Positions 45,094 to 57,453 of a stretch of DNA of 64,000 nucleotides are shown here, piece after piece (within the stretch, counting starts at the first letter, position 1; each line of letters starts with the position of its first letter). The translations under genes were made by a program, and so were the position numbers. The notes under the pieces were generated by a model. It ran no database searches and was not told the origin of the DNA. It worked only from the letters and a program-made list of their open reading frames with translations. Source of the stretch: Amorphophallus konjac. Lineage: Eukaryota > Streptophyta > Magnoliopsida > Alismatales > Araceae. The DNA lies in assembly GCA_022559845.1 (NCBI GenBank), contig JAHNEJ010001995.1, positions 1 through 64,000 of the forward strand. Reading direction: 5' to 3'.

Positions 45094-47167
45094 TGATGCG
45101 GGAAGGAACTGACAAATGGACTAAACCTATGATGAAGACCAAGTGCGGCCAGCACTCACACGAGACAAGGCAAGCCGAGAGATCGACCTCCGTACTATTC
45201 CTCCGAAGAGAGGCGTCTCTCAACAAGAAACCCAAGTCCACGGTCGTCCCTATGAGGGAAGCGAGTGGATCAAAGCGGCAAAGGAGCCGACGCGCAACTA
45301 TAGGAGTCTAGTCCGAGCTCGGTGCTCGACTAGGGCCACGGAATGGGATACTCTCACTCACGATCTCGCGGTGTTGAATGCTAGCTAGGATCCCTACACT
45401 CTCACGCGGCATACAAGATCACATACTAGTAAAGCAAAATGCCAAGGGGGGGGGGAGCGTCGCACGTACCTCCACGCCTAGGCGTGGGGAAGGAACCCCG
45501 GCCGAGACCGACAACCCCGATACACACAATGAAAGAATAGGTACAAGCCAGCAATGGTGCCCACTCCTCGCAGGGAGATAACAGGCTACAACAATTCCAT
45601 TCGGGGCGGCCGATACACGGGCTGACGGGCGGCACTCGGTGAAGGGTTGGCCACGAGGAGGGTCCGAATGACGATCGGCAGAATCGCAGCAACGCGCGAC
45701 TCGGTGGTAAACGTTCCCACGAATGGATCCGGAGTCTGATTGGGGCGCCGTCAGTGAGGGCGCGTAGTTAGGTCGCAGGAGGAAGCCTCGGCCAAAAGGC
45801 GTGCTCAGATTCCGTCCGTGGAAGCCGTGGCCGCACCTGCAAGTGGGGACAAGGAATCTGCTCCCAGAACTGCGCTGTCGAGCGGGGAAAATGGTAACTC
45901 GCTGCTCCGGTAGGCGATCGAGGCCCCGCTTGTGGGAGGACGTCGGGGACGCAGAGCAGCAGGTCCGGACCAAAGATCTCGATCAGATCTGGTCGTGGTT
46001 GGACGCTGTGAACTTTGGAAATCGCTGGTTGTCCTGGCACCGGGTGGACTGGGCAGACCCGCGCGACCTCACGGGAACGGACGCCACGAACAGCTCGGAC
46101 GTCGGAACGAGACGAGGTTGGCGGCGTTGGAAAGAGGATGACGAGAGGTACAAACCTTGAAGAAATCAGCTCCAAACTTGGAGTTGTCCGTCCTGTGGGA
46201 TTTTCGCAAGAAGGAGGGTGGATCTGGGCGCGCAGAGAGGGAGGCTCCTGCGCTAGCTCACGAGAAAACTCGCCACGGGTGGTGCCAACCTCGGATCGAG
46301 GCGAAACCAAAGCCCACGCGCTGCCGACTCGTAGAAGTATCCACCAAAAAAAGGAGGGGCTCGGATTCGACCTGCACCGGATGGGGACGTCGCTGCAACT
46401 CGGGGCCGAATCTGGAACACGCGAACTCGAACCGGAGACGAAGTAGAAGGGAGGAAGAACCTCGGCGTCGCACCGAGGGGATGGGGAGTCGCACCCCGGG
46501 GTTGCTCCCGTCGCAGGAGCAGAGGAGGAAGAGAGGGTCGCCCTCTCTAAGGGGTGGCTGCGCCAATGGCTGCTCAATCAAAATATTTCATGTATTCATT
46601 AATTTCCTCCAAAGAAAATGCTAAGACTATATAGTTGGGGAGGGGAGCTAGGGTTTCTACCACCAAATGGGGAGATGGGGGCGCAAATGGGAGGGGGTAG
46701 GGGCGGCCAGCTCTCCTCCCGTCAAGGAGGGAATCTCTCCTTCAATCAAGGAGGTTCCTCAATCAAGGAGGGATCAAAGGAAGGGGCGGCCAAAGGAGGG
46801 AGTGGAGAAAGGGGAAGGCGGCTGCCACCTCTTCCACTTGGAGGAGGTGAGAGGTGCGCCCAAAACCCTAACCCTAGGGGTTGGGTGCGCAAACCCCAAA
46901 TGGGCCAAGAGAAGTGGAGCACAAGATGGCCCACTAACCCCTTTGCCCTCTAAATAAGCCTACAAAGCACAAAAGATGTCTAATTGGCCTACAAAGGCCT
47001 ACAACTAGATAGAAGTGTCCACGCAGGGACTAATCCAAGGCCCAACATGGCCTAAAGCATGAAATAAATGGGGATAACTCTGCTAGTCTGCTAAATGATC
47101 GCCGAGCCAAAGGGATGCCGGCGTGCTCCGTGTGCTCCGTCGAGTGAAGCGGCGCGTGTCCTCACCA
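45094..47167 (-). mobile_element. 2,074-bp solo LTR with perfect TSD, inside the gypsy pol
   Basis: Plus-strand edges are TGATGCGGG and CCTCACCA; the TSD TTTGG is exact (45,089-45,093 and 47,168-47,172). A TATATAG box on the minus strand at about 46,629-46,635 suggests minus orientation, beginning TGGTGAGGACACG at 47,167. Removing it restores the frame across the G-patch-like segment of the host element. The overlapping ORFs inside (45,419-46,957) have no domains. The last 103 bp (47,065-47,167) are identical, inverted, to 63,898-64,000. Confidence 0.9.
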
Positions 47168-50100
47168 TTTGGCCTAGGCTTCAAAGGACCATTCAAGGCG
47201 GATTTGAAGCCCCTCACATGGACCCTATCAAACTACTTCAACGAAGGGCCCGTTGTTCAGATGGGAGATTACCCGCAAGAAGCACATGGGGGACCACATG
47301 CTGTATATTCGACTGAAAAATATCTGAGGGTCACCAAAAGAGGCAAGATCAAAGATCCAGAATGCGAATGGGACAAGTGGTTTGATATACAGGATATTTC
47401 CGTTGCATTGGAAAGGATGTTCTCGCCTCCACGGCTTAAAGGACCGCCATTGATCTCCGGAATGCCAGAAAATATCATTACTGTTGCCAAGGTTCCAAAC
47501 TATCCTCGTCCTCGCCAGAAGGACCCTGTCACTAGCGGATCTTCATCCGCCATCACCATCACCACCGACGACTCATTGGCCGTCATCTTCTCCATTCACT
47601 CGTCACAGCCTTTGTTGCTGTCATCTTCCTGGGCCAGACGGTTGTCTGATGATCTTCCCAGATCCCCCACTCTACTTACATACCTGCGCGGGTTTCTCAA
47701 CCCGCGCCAGGTCTTCAATCATGATCTGCTCTATGAGCCTCCCAATCCTCTAGCCATAACCACTTTTCTCTCTCCTCTGATCTCTTTTCACTGTTTTGTC
47801 ATCAAAAATGAAAACGAAAAAAAAACGTCAATTTCCAAACTCCTCAACAACACATCTTCGTTGAGGAAACCTCCTACATCTCCCACGGGTGCGTCCCGCC
47901 CTGCGGACCACCAGTCCAAGGTTTGATGAGCGACCTTTTCTACCCCTCCCCTGAGGGGTCTTTCCCTGTACATTCTTCACCATCATCTTCATCTTTTTCT
48001 TCTTCTGTAAATAATGTCAGTCAATCTAGGAATAATAAGTCAAAGGTAGTACCTAGGAAGAAATCCAAGGGTAGGCAGATCCCTCGTCGATTCCTTCTGG
48101 ACTTAGCCACCAGGTGTCAGGCCCTTCTTGCCATCCCTCAGTTGCTAGAAAATCCCATCCAACTATCGGAAATAGAATGTGAGGGCAACTGTGCAATTGA
48201 TGAGGGGTATGGAGTCTACGAGATCACAGGTGAAGAATACCCTACTGAAGATGAGGGTGAGGAATATGAGGATGCGGCTGGCGCATATGCTAGTGGAATA
48301 AGGAGATTCGACGAGCCGTCAACCGCCGTAGAAGAGTCCACCAAAGAAGTCAACTTGGGAACTGAGGAAGACCCTATGATCATCCTCATAAGTGATAATC
48401 TACCACCCTCTGAAGAAGAAGCATTAATTGAAGTTCTCAAGGAATATAAGGACACATTTGCATTGAGCTATGAGGATATGTCGGGGCTGGATTCAACCCT
48501 GGTCGAACACCGTTTAACCCTAAAACCAGAGTCCGTCTCGGTAAAACAAAGGTTAAGGCGTTTCCACCCTCAGATGGCTTTGAAAATGAAAGAAGAGGTC
48601 GATAATCTTCACAAAGCCAGGTTCATTAGAGTCGTCATTTATTCTCAATGGGTGGCAAATATTGTCCGGTCATGAAGAAAGATGGGAAAGTCAGGATTTG
48701 CATCGACTTCCGGGACCTTAACCGCGCGTGTCCAAAGGATGATTTTCCCTTGCCTCACATTGATGTGTTGATCGACAACACAGCAGGATATGAAACCCTC
48801 TCATTCATGGATGGATTTTCAGGATATAATCAAATTCGTTTGGCAGAAGAGGATCAAGAGAAGACATCATTCACTACACCTTGGGGAACATATTGTTACG
48901 TGGTCATGCCGTTTGGGTTAAAGAATGCTGGAGCTACTTACCAAAGAGCTATGATGGCCATATTTCACGACATGATGCACATATATCTGGAGGTGTATGT
49001 GGATGATCTATTGGTGAAATCAAGGACCAGGATGGAACATCCAAGGGTTTTGGCTAAGGTCTTACAGAGATCAAGGGAGTTCCAATTGAAAATGAACCCG
49101 AAGAAGTGTGTGTTTGGTGTATCATCGGGCAAATTACTGGGGTTCATTGTGAGTAAAAGAGGGATCGAGATAGATCCCGACAAAGCTAAGGCCATCAGGG
49201 ATATGCCGCCTCCCAAGAATTTGAGGGAAGTCTGAGGTTTAATCGGGAGGTTGCAGTTTATTCGTCGGTTTGTGTCTCAGCACTCACAAAGGTGTAGACC
49301 TTTCTATGAGTTGACTAAGCCAGGAGTAGAATTCCACTGGGATTCTAAATGCCAAAAAGCTTTTGAAGGGTTAAACGAATATCTGGCTAGTCCACCCGTT
49401 CTCATTCCACCCAAACCAGAAAAACCTCTGATCCTCTACATCTCAGTCTTGGACGACTCAGTGGGAGCTGTCCTCGCACAAGCTGATGAAGAAGGTAAGG
49501 AACGGGCAACCTATTACTTATCCAAACTTCTCAATCCCTGTTAGCAGAAGTACACAGTCATGGAGAAAACCTGTGCTGCCCTCGTTTGGGTAGTGCAGAA
49601 ATTGAAGCACTACTTCCTGGCTCATGAGGTCCATCTGATCGCTCGCATGAACCCTATCAAGTTTCTTCTGGAGAAATCCGTCCTTACTGATAGGCTAGCA
49701 CGCTGGCAGAGTTTCCTCTCTCAATTTGACATCACCTATATCTAGCAAAAGGCGATTAAAGGCTATGCCATAGCCGAGCATCTCGCTCACCATCCTCTTC
49801 CTAAGTTCGATCCTGTCCAATCAGAGTTTCCAGATGAGGAACTAATGTCCGTCACTCAGTCTGACAAGCCAATGTGGACATTATATTTTGATGGAGCTCT
49901 AAATTCTCAAGGGAAGGGTATCGGTATTGTCTTCTAACGCCTGAAGGCGTTACCATCCCAGAGGCATTTCAGCTCGCGTTCCCAGTCACCAACAACATCG
50001 CTAAATACGAGACTCTTCTAGCTGGTCCGGAACTAGTCCGTTCTTTCTATATCACTGAGTTGCTAGTCGTAGGTGACAGTCAACTTATTCTCCGCCAGGT

Positions 50101-51701
50101 GCTTACCAAATATTGCACCCTCGATCCCAAGCTCAAACCCTATCAGGAGCTGGTCTCCGCCTATGCCAAATTGTTCACCAAGCTGATCTTTGTCCATGTT
50201 CCTCGCGAACAGAACATTCTGGCCGATGCCCTCGCCTCCTTGGCGTCATCCTTCAAATTCCCTTTAGGTGCATGGTTTAGATCCATCATTCTCTACAAGC
50301 ATCTTGTCCCTGCCGTTCAGGACCCTTACCTCTTAAAGATCAAGGAACAAGTCCTACAGAAGATCCAGAAGGGAGAAATTCTTGAGAAGAGGGAGATCAT
50401 GCTGGCAGAAGTCGAAGAAGAGCTGGCTGACGATGAGAAACCATGGTTCTATGAAATTGTCAAATACTGTAAAGATCAGTCTTATCCTGAAGGAGCCACC
50501 ACAGATGATAAGAAAGTCATAAGAAGGGTGGCTCAGAAATACACATTGGTTCGAGGTCTACTCTATAGGAGGAGCCTTACTGGCATTCTGTTAAGGTGTC
50601 TTGACGATAATGAGGTTTGGAAATGCGTAGAAGAAGCACACTCGGGTGTGTGCGGTGGCCACGTGAATAGCCAGATGCTCGCTAAGAAGATCATTCGGCA
50701 AGGCTTTTACTGGCCCACTATGGAAGAGGATTGTGCCATCTATGTCCGTAGGTGTGTCAAGTGTCAGCTTTACGCCGATAAAATTCATTCACCATCTTCC
50801 TCACTTCATCTAATATCCTCCCCATGGCCTTTCTCCATGTGGGCATTCGACATCATTGGTCCTCTAGGTGATCACAATCCTCACCAAACAGAAATCTTTC
50901 ATCCTTACTGCGACGGAATACTTCACCAAATGGGCCGAAGCCGAAGCTTACGCGGAAATCAAAGCATCAACAGTCTGCAAGTTCATCATGAAGAACATCC
51001 TCGCCAGGTTCAGCGTCCCAAGCACAATCGTCACCGATAATGGACCACAGTTCATTTCTCAGGACCTTCAGGACCTCTGCAAAAGGTACGCAATTTCATT
51101 GCATCATTCATCACCCTATTACCCACAAGGTAATGGCCAAGCGGAGGCCACCAATAAAACATTGATCAAAATCATCAAGAAAATCTGCGAGTCCAGTAAG
51201 TTTTCAGACTGGCCAGAAAAGTTTATCAAAGCTCTATGGGCCTATCACACTTCAATCCGTACCCCCACCGGGCAGACTCCGTTTGCCCTTACTTATGGTA
51301 TGGAAGCGGTAGTCCCGTACGAGACTCTGATCCCTTCTCTCAGGGTACAATTGGACGAGGAATTTCCCCTCGACGACCGTCGTAATTCACTCCTCACCCA
51401 GTTAGAACTCTTGGATGAGAAGCGGCTGGCCGCTGCCGAGCATGCGCGTGTGTATCAAAATAGACTCGCTCGCTTTTACCAAAAGAAAGTCGTTGAGAGA
51501 AAATTCAAAGTCGGTGAAATGGTCGTAAAAAGAATTTTTGTCAAACCTGGAGGGCCGCGTTCTAAGCTCCAACCCAATTGAGAAGGACCTTACGTAATTC
51601 AAGCAGTGTACCCTGGCAATGCCTACAAGCTAGTCAACGCCGAAGGGACCGAGTTATCCCACCCTTGGAATGGGCTTTATCTTAAAAAGTACTACCCCTA
51701 G
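47168..51701 (+). pseudogene. Tat-lineage gypsy pol: RT, two RNase H domains, integrase, heavily broken
   Basis: Starts with the rest of the G-patch-like region (FGLGFKGPF). Reverse transcriptase at about 48,500-49,235 (CIDFRDLNRAC, FMDGFSGYNQI, VYVDDLLVKS with the catalytic DD). First RNase H at about 49,250-49,745; second, archaeal-type RNase H from about 49,875 (LYFDGALNSQ) to 50,260, a Tat hallmark. Integrase from 50,600: zinc finger (H-H-C-C ending RRCVKCQ), DIIGPL, TDNGPQF and GNGQAEA giving D, D and E. The C-terminus ends LYLKKYYP at 51,701. Breaks: frameshifts near 47,900, 48,666, 49,934 and 50,869; stops at 49,233, 49,542, 49,743, 51,579. Not functional. Confidence 0.9.
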
Positions 51702-53480
51702 CGTAGTGCCAAAACGTCAAAAACAAACAAATGATGAAAAGACAGAAAACATCAAAAACAACAAAAAATATTGAAAATCACTAAAAATATGAAACATTCA
51801 AAATGCCGATGCCTGGTGGTCACCATGTAGTTAAGTCCCTGCATCCAACCTTCATGTTAGGATAGGGCCCATTAAGGCTTGGTAGGCATCGGGTCTTGGT
51901 TTACCAGAACCGTGGAGATCCCTGTCTGGCCACATCGGCCTATGCACGCTCAAAGGAAGCCAACATGTACTCACTTACGTATTTTATCCAAAAAAGTTGG
52001 TAGCATCACCGACAGTAGGGCCTCACCCAGAAGATCTCCGAAAGCTGTAATCTTTATTCTTTTCTCTTCGACCAAATGAGACAGTCGGCGCCCTTAAAAC
52101 GCTGAGCATGAGAAACCAAAACTCAAACCCCTTAAGGCAAGAGTAGGATCCATTTCCTCGAGCATCGATCAGAGCACGAGAAGAGGGCAGTGTCCCCGTA
52201 GGCATACAAAAGGGAGCCCACAACGTCAAACGGCTATATCTCCCTCGCAAAAAGAAACACAAAATCAAAATCAATAAAAAAGCTTGGTCGTGACAGTGCC
52301 TGATGCGATAAATGGAACCCCTCAAAGCAAAAGTCTGAATCCACAAAAGGGGCCATGGAATGTAAATGCTCAAGATTTGGTCCGAAGTTGTTCGAAAGAG
52401 GAGAGTTAATGGGCCCTTATTGGCTCGCCGGGTTAACGGTTTTGTCGGTCCTCTCAGGAGGTCTACCCCATGCACACTTCCTTCCTCCTCTAAAGATGAA
52501 AGCTAGATGGAGTTTCTAAAGGGTGAAACCCGCCAAGGTTTGTGACCTTATTTTACATGTATGGTTGCCTACTTTGAAAAGCAAAAGCTATCGCTGTGAA
52601 GGAGTCTCTGTGTTTCTGGCCGGTCAAGACCCCTGTTTACCACCTTGATGTCTTCTTATTTAACCTTGGGCTTAGGCCAATGCAAGCGCGTCACCTATGG
52701 GTGCGACGGCGTCTGATTACGGGTCAGCGTCGCGCGGTTGGTCGTTAGGGTTCCAGGGTGTTCCATTATATACCACCTAGGGTTGTGAGGAAATAGACCC
52801 GGGTCGGGTAAATCATTTACCTCGAAAACCTTTTGGGTGAATCCCTGTGGTCGGAAGCGACTGGGAGCCTAAGCATGGCATGACGGTATTGTCACCAGGG
52901 TAAGTCTTAGCCGGCAGGATTATCATTCGAGGGGTCCAGAGGCCCAAATCAACCTAGATGTGCACTTAGGATACCTGGGAGGTTAGTAAGAAACCCCTGT
53001 TCTCATGTAGGTTAGGTGCCATTTGGATGCTTGCCAGGCGTTAGCAACAAAAAAAAATGATGATGAAATGATAAAAATAAAAAAAAAGAAAAGAGAAAAT
53101 GTACATATTTGCAAATAAAAAAAATTGAATATAACAAAACAACAAAAAATACCAAATATAAAAAGAAAAATAAATCAATTTTGCATCATTACATTTGTAT
53201 GCAGCATTTCACTTTTTAATCTCGCTTGCATTCGTGTGCTTATCTGTCGCATTCATCATCACCACATCTTTCCCTTGCCTTCGTTAATAAAGGCTTGGCC
53301 CCTTGACCCGTTATCAAGGACAGTCAAAGTGACCATCTGCTTATTGAACAAGGGGTCAAGTCGGAGTAGAAATTCTGATTTGTTTGTTTCAGTGATGTGT
53401 GCAGGGATTCGAGGCAACAAGAGCAAAGGTGAAAACCAAACAAAATCGAACCTTTTATTCCATTCCAAAATAAGAAGTTG
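51702..53480 (+). other. 3' non-coding region of the Tat-lineage element
   Basis: About 1.8 kb after integrase with no plus-strand coding. Short A-rich runs at 51,720-51,800 and 53,045-53,170. Such a spacer between integrase and an antisense ORF is known in the Tat lineage. Confidence 0.55.
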
Positions 53481-53484
53481 TACA

Positions 53485-53966
53485 TTAAGTTCCACCTTCT
53501 CTCTCTGCATTATTCGTCCCACTACTCTCCAGGCAAAACGCTCTCAAGGGTGCTACCCAGCTACGAAAAGCGGTACTCCTACCGCTTTGTACTCCTCTTC
53601 CCATCACCACATCCCGGCGTTGATCCATGGGAGCAGCAAAGAAGCTACCAACACGAAAGCCACGCTCTCGTGCTCTTCGGTAGCACTCCTCACCATCTCT
53701 CAGCCACTGTTCAGCAAGATCAAGGCTGATTCGGAGTTCGAACAACTGGGCCTCCATGGCTCTTCGTTCCTCCCTTTTAGCCAATTTGTCGGCTCTTTCT
53801 CTATCTCTGTCTCTTTCTCTCTCTGCCCGTTCTCTCTCATGGTCTTCCCTCTCCAACTGGAGAGTGATCCTCAGCTCTCTGGCATCCCTAGAAGAGTCAT
53901 CATCTGGACGACGTCGCAGTTCCTCCTCCAGCTCAACTATTCTAGCCTCCCTCTACGCAGCTTTGT
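53485..53966 (-). pseudogene. antisense coiled-coil ORF of the Tat-lineage element, truncated
   Basis: On the minus strand, entering at 53,966 and ending at 53,485. It encodes an Arg/Glu-rich coiled coil (EEELRRRPDDDSSRDARELR, then HERERAERERDRDRERADK) and a QWLRDGEECYRRARERGFR segment. A TAG near 53,954 breaks the upstream part. The opposite strand is open too (53,125-53,985), but the minus frame has coherent heptad-like composition. Extra antisense ORFs between pol and the 3' LTR are described for the Tat lineage (for example Grande), with unknown function. The upstream part is cut off by the copia-type insertion at 53,967. Confidence 0.55.
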
Positions 53967-54276
53967 TGTGCCTCTGTGGTTTTGATGATTGGTTTGGTTT
54001 TGATGATTGGTGTTTGATGTGAGCTACTGTGAGTCATCTTGCTGAAATAAGTCATCTTCATATGTTCAGTCATTCTGATGTTCAGCCTGTTTATCAAAGC
54101 ATTGCATTGCTGTTCTGTTAGTTTATCAGATCATAAAGCATTTGCATTGCATATTTGATGTAGCCATGTTATCTGCTGCATAAAGCATTCATACATCATA
54201 GTCAGCATAGTGTGGGCCGACCCATTTCTAGATGGGTCGACCCCCCAGATAAGTGTAGTGTATACACTCTTCGGTT

Positions 54277-56535
54277 GGGTTCAACTGAAGTCTGCACATC
54301 AGCCTGCATGATTTCAAGTATGTACATTGCACAACATGCATCAATTCCAAGTAGGTACATCGTCTGTTCATGAAGTATATACATTGTACTTGTGTTCAAT
54401 AGTTTGAAGTGTATACACTCTCACGCTATTCATACTTGGCTATATATTGCTTTCAAGTGTATACACTCTCACATAATGCACACATGCTTAGCTGCTGTCC
54501 TAAGTCTGCACATTGCCAAAGTCTGAACAGTCATCGTCTTAGTGCATCTCAAGTCTTTACATTGCTACAGTAACGCAAGTCTATACATCGTCCGTCTCAT
54601 GCATTATCTTAGGCTAAGTCTATACAGTGAATTGTCTTATTCAGCGTCTCATATGCACATTTGAGTCAAAGTCTGTACATCCCAAGTCTGTACACTGAGG
54701 ACGCCTGTTAGCCTTCAAAGTCTATACATTGTCTACAGTGCATCCAGCAAGTCTATTCATTGGAGTGTCTTGTTCAGCGTCTCATGGCAAAGTCTGCACA
54801 TTCTATTGTTCAACGTCTGCATGCATTACATGAAGTCTGTACACTGCATCGTCTCAACTTGCGTCTCACTGAGCATCTATTCACTGCAAAGTCTATACAG
54901 ACTTCATCGTCTTAGAGATCGTTTCATGCCTTCACCTAAAGTCTGTACATCCACCGTCTTATCCAGCGTCTCACACTTGCAAAGTGAATACACTGGTCGG
55001 TGGAACAAAGTCTGAACATCATTCAGTGAACTTCAAAGTCTATGCATTGGAAGCCTTTACCTACGTTGCACTTCAAAGTCTATACACTCGCTGTCTTCCA
55101 TTATTTCAAGTCTGTACAGCCATTCCATTGGAAAGTCTATACATTGGTTGCTGAATGATCTTCAAGTCTATACAGACCTTGATTCGCTCAAGTCTGTACA
55201 TCGGCCTGCTATCCTTGACAAGTCTTCACATCGTGAAGTCTATACACTCAACTCCTTCACACTTCAACAAGTCTGTACAGCAGCTGTCTTCACATAGGAA
55301 GTATGTACAGTCGTTCACCTTGTGAAGTCTAGACATTTGATGTGCATGGTCTTGAAGCATTTAGGAAGTCTGTACTTTGGTCTGCTTTGCATTGCATGAA
55401 GTCCATACACTATTCGAAGTCTGCACATTGTGTGCTGCATGCTCGTCTAGTCTACACACTGGCTAGTCTGTACAAGACTGCAAGTCTATACACTGGCTGC
55501 TGCATTCTCATAAAGTCTGTACATCCTTCTGTTGAAATTCCAAGTCCATACATTGGACTGTTTGAGCAAGTCTATACAGCGTTTCATTCACATTGGAAGT
55601 CTACACATTGGGGGCTTTCCCCACGCTTTGGCCAAGTCCATACGTTGGCGTACTGTTCATGCTTCAGTCATCAAACTCTATACAGACTTCAGCGTCTCAT
55701 TCTGCGTCTTACATCAAAGTCTGTACATCGCCTTCAATCTTCAAGTCTATACATCGTGGGCTTCATTCCTTCTAGTCTGTACATCCTTCAAGGGCCAAGT
55801 GTATACATCGCTCACAGGTCATACGTCCAAGTCTGAAGTCCATACAGCCTTGGTTTCTGCTTTGAAGTCTATACACTGGTTGAGCTTTGTGAAGTCTACA
55901 CATTGGTAAAGCTAGTGCATGCATTGTTCATCACCTATCTTGTTCACTGCGTCGACGCTGACACTGGATGCGTTGACGCATTGGCCAGTTGCCAAGGGCG
56001 TGGGCATCTCGCTTGAGGAGCTGAGGCGACGCTGCACGTTGGAAGCGTTGACGCCTTGAGCTGATGTCCAAAGGTCTTTTGATCAACATCATGTCTGTAC
56101 AGCATGAAGTCTGTACATTAGTTTTTGTCTTGAACAGAAGGCCTAAGTCTACACACTCTCCTGTTCTGATAATGCATTCGTCCTCACAAGTATATACATT
56201 GCTTTTGCTTTATCTGCTCAAGTCTATACAGTCTGAAGTCTATACAATGCTTTGCATTCACAGAGTCTGTACAGGGTGTTTAGACTTAAACTGATGAATT
56301 ATCCGATGCTCTGTCTGAAAGGGATTCTTACCGAGATTGATGACCTGGCTCGTGATCCCAGGAGGACGAGGTATGCAGATGCTGACACCTGGATGAAGCT
56401 GCCTCGGATCTGGCGAATTCCTTGGGCGGGAAAACGTGGAAGCCACGCGCCCAGGGGCTGCTGCTGCTGCTATATATACGAGCCTTCTTCCACTAAAGAA
56501 GACTGATCGAAAGAAAAGGAGCAAAGTCTATACAT
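54277..56535. repeat. about 59 dispersed copies of an AAGTCTRTACA motif
   Basis: Manual count of about 59 sites matching AAGTCTRTACA with at most two or three changes, all in the same orientation, mean spacing about 38 bp, with unrelated sequence between. Common continuations are TTGG, CTGG, TCG, GACC. Frequent variants: AAGTCTGCACA, AAGTCCATACA, AAGTGTATACA. A secondary word, GCGTCTCA or CGTCTTA, recurs between them at 54,590-54,980. The array spans almost all of U3, and the last copy lies just after the TATA box. The same array recurs in the 3' LTR at 62,625-63,890. Confidence 0.95.
56471..56478 (+). promoter_or_regulatory. TATA box of the gag-only element
   Basis: GCTGCTATATATACGAGCC at the end of the motif array, in the orientation of gag. 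Confidence 0.6.
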
Positions 56536-57325
56536 CCAGTCTGAGAGCAGCAGAGAGTATTCGATCCAGAGAAGAGAAGAGACAGAGAGAGAGCCTGCGA
56601 AAGAAGAAGAAAAGAAAGAGAAGAAGAGCAGAAGGAGAAGAAGAGAAAGAGAGAGTTAGAGAGCTCGTGAGGGTTAAGAGAAAAAGAAAGTGAGAGAGAA
56701 GAGAAGAGGAAGAGAAGCTTACCTGAAGATCTGTCTACTGGACCGTGGATCAAATCCAGGCCAGTCAGCTCCATGCGAGCCACATCTGTGTTATCTTTCT
56801 TTACAGCTTTCTGATCGCTGTGTATTTTTCCTTTCTTATTTTTCCTTTTTCATTTGGTTAGCTTTGTACTTCCGATCCTCTGGACTGAGGTCGGGTCCCT
56901 CCTGGTCTGGAGGAAGAGAGGTCTACGACCTCTAGTTTTCAAGTGGCTGGGAGTCACTTGGGTGTCCCTCTGGTTAGGAGGAAGAGGGGAGGCTGTTCCC
57001 CTAGTCAAGCTGTGTGGCAGCAACTGTTTGCAGACTGAGTCTGCTTGGTTCTAGCGTTTGCTAGTGAAGCCTCACTCCGGTTGGGAGTGAGGGGTGGATG
57101 TAGGTCTGGAGGACCGAACCACCTAAAAATCTATTGAGCAGTGGTTTGATTGCTTGATTTGCTTCCGCTAGATGCTTGGATAGGCTCGCTCCACCTGCTT
57201 GTTATTTTGCTTAATCGAATTAGTTTAATTCTGGATTTTGCCTAGCATCTGAGTTTTTATTTGGCCATTACTCATAGCAGGATACATTCACCCCCCTCTG
57301 TATCCGGGCCTAGCACCCTAATAGT

Positions 57326-57337
57326 TGGTATCAGAGC
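57326..57337 (+). promoter_or_regulatory. primer-binding site, initiator tRNA-Met type
   Basis: TGGTATCAGAGC three bases after the 5' LTR edge. Confidence 0.93.
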
Positions 57338-57453
57338 GGTGTCTGCTTAGAAGGTCCAGCAACCTGCAGATCCGATCTTGCAGTCTTCGGTGCTAATTTA
57401 TTTTTAGTGCATCAATATTCCTGTTGCATTGAATCTATCTGCTATCTATTTCA

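Larger units (their letters stand above)
53967..57323 (+). repeat. 5' LTR of the gag-only element, about 3.36 kb
   Basis: Begins TGTGCCTCTG and ends near CACCCTAATA (a CA to TA change at the edge is likely). Very long for copia; consistent with SIRE/Maximus-type LTRs. U3 is filled with the AAGTCTRTACA motif. TATATATA at 56,471-56,478, then a GA-rich R region (56,505-56,710) and U5. Confidence 0.85.

Noticed and set aside
45419..46957. ORFs of 100-270 codons inside the solo LTR
   Set aside because: GC-rich LTR sequence with no domains; the region is bounded by exact LTR edges and TSD.
53125..53985. 286-codon plus-strand ORF as a gene
   Set aside because: No domain; it overlaps the antisense coiled-coil frame, whose composition is more protein-like, and runs into an LTR.
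53967..54420. A conserved 65-codon minus-strand ORF present at 54,202 and 62,539
   Set aside because: The duplication is just the two LTRs of one element; the ORF reads through the motif array.
54277..56535. CRISPR-like look of the short repeats with unique spacers
   Set aside because: Repeats are only ~11 bp, degenerate and irregularly spaced inside a plant LTR; no cas genes and a eukaryotic context.
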